NCBI GenBank assembly: GCA_900541395.1
Contig: UQJT01000075.1
Coordinates: 1 to 5,932, forward strand
Direction of reading: 5' to 3'
DNA from: an uncultured Desulfovibrio sp.
Lineage (GTDB): Bacteria > Desulfobacterota > Desulfovibrionia > Desulfovibrionales > Desulfovibrionaceae
Length of the DNA stretch: 5,932 nucleotides
The notes under the pieces were generated by a model. It saw only the letters and a list, made by a program, of their open reading frames with translations, made no database searches and had not been told where the DNA came from. Positions within the stretch are counted from its first letter, which is position 1. The number at the start of each line of letters is the position of its first letter. Positions 5,916 to 5,932 of the stretch are shown piece after piece. A program made the position numbers and the translations under genes.

Positions 5916-5921
5916 CTTATA
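5916..5921 (-). promoter_or_regulatory. Possible -10 box for the Cys-rich gene
   Basis: The minus strand reads TATAAG (5 of 6 to TATAAT), which would start a transcript with a leader of about 40 bases before the Cys-rich gene. The matching -35 would lie beyond the window edge, so it cannot be checked here. Confidence 0.3.
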
Positions 5922-5932
5922 GGCCTGAAGGG

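Noticed and set aside
1..5932. CRISPR array, tRNA/rRNA, insertion sequence or phage genes
   Set aside because: I saw no regularly spaced repeats, cloverleaf, transposase motifs or terminal inverted repeats; the window is densely filled by one-strand metal-transport genes.

Overview
The window looks like a chromosomal metal-transport locus from a GC-rich Gram-negative bacterium. The FeoB and FeoA sequences, the FeoB-associated Cys-rich protein and the leader layout most resemble Desulfovibrionaceae-type sulfate reducers. That assignment is recognition from memory, not a search. All genes I can support lie on the minus strand, so transcription runs from the high-coordinate end to the low end. 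The many plus-strand ORFs are antisense shadows of GC-rich genes.

In transcription order there are two modules. The first is ferrous iron uptake: a small FeoB-associated Cys-rich membrane protein (5868-5671), then a 177-base leader with a good Fur-box-like palindrome (5636-5650), then feoA (5493-5239) and feoB (5237-2976). feoA and feoB are separated by one base. After feoB comes a perfect 13-bp GC hairpin (2939-2969) in a 100-base gap.

The second module has a small single-pass glycine-rich membrane protein (2875-2609), a P1B-type metal ATPase (2588-339) and a third, partial membrane protein (342-1) that overlaps the ATPase stop by 4 bases (ATGA) and runs off the window edge. The ATPase has an N-terminal HMA-like domain without CxxC, and SCAL where most P1B ATPases have CPC, CPH, SPC or TPC. 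The ytxH-like/ATPase pair resembles in layout the mycobacterial PacL1-CtpC pair (small TM partner next to a metal-efflux ATPase), so an efflux complex is a reasonable hypothesis.

Together the modules read as Fe2+ import, probably Fur-controlled, followed immediately by what is probably a divalent-metal export ATPase with two membrane partners. The import half is well supported. The ATPase substrate and the roles of its two small neighbours are inference.
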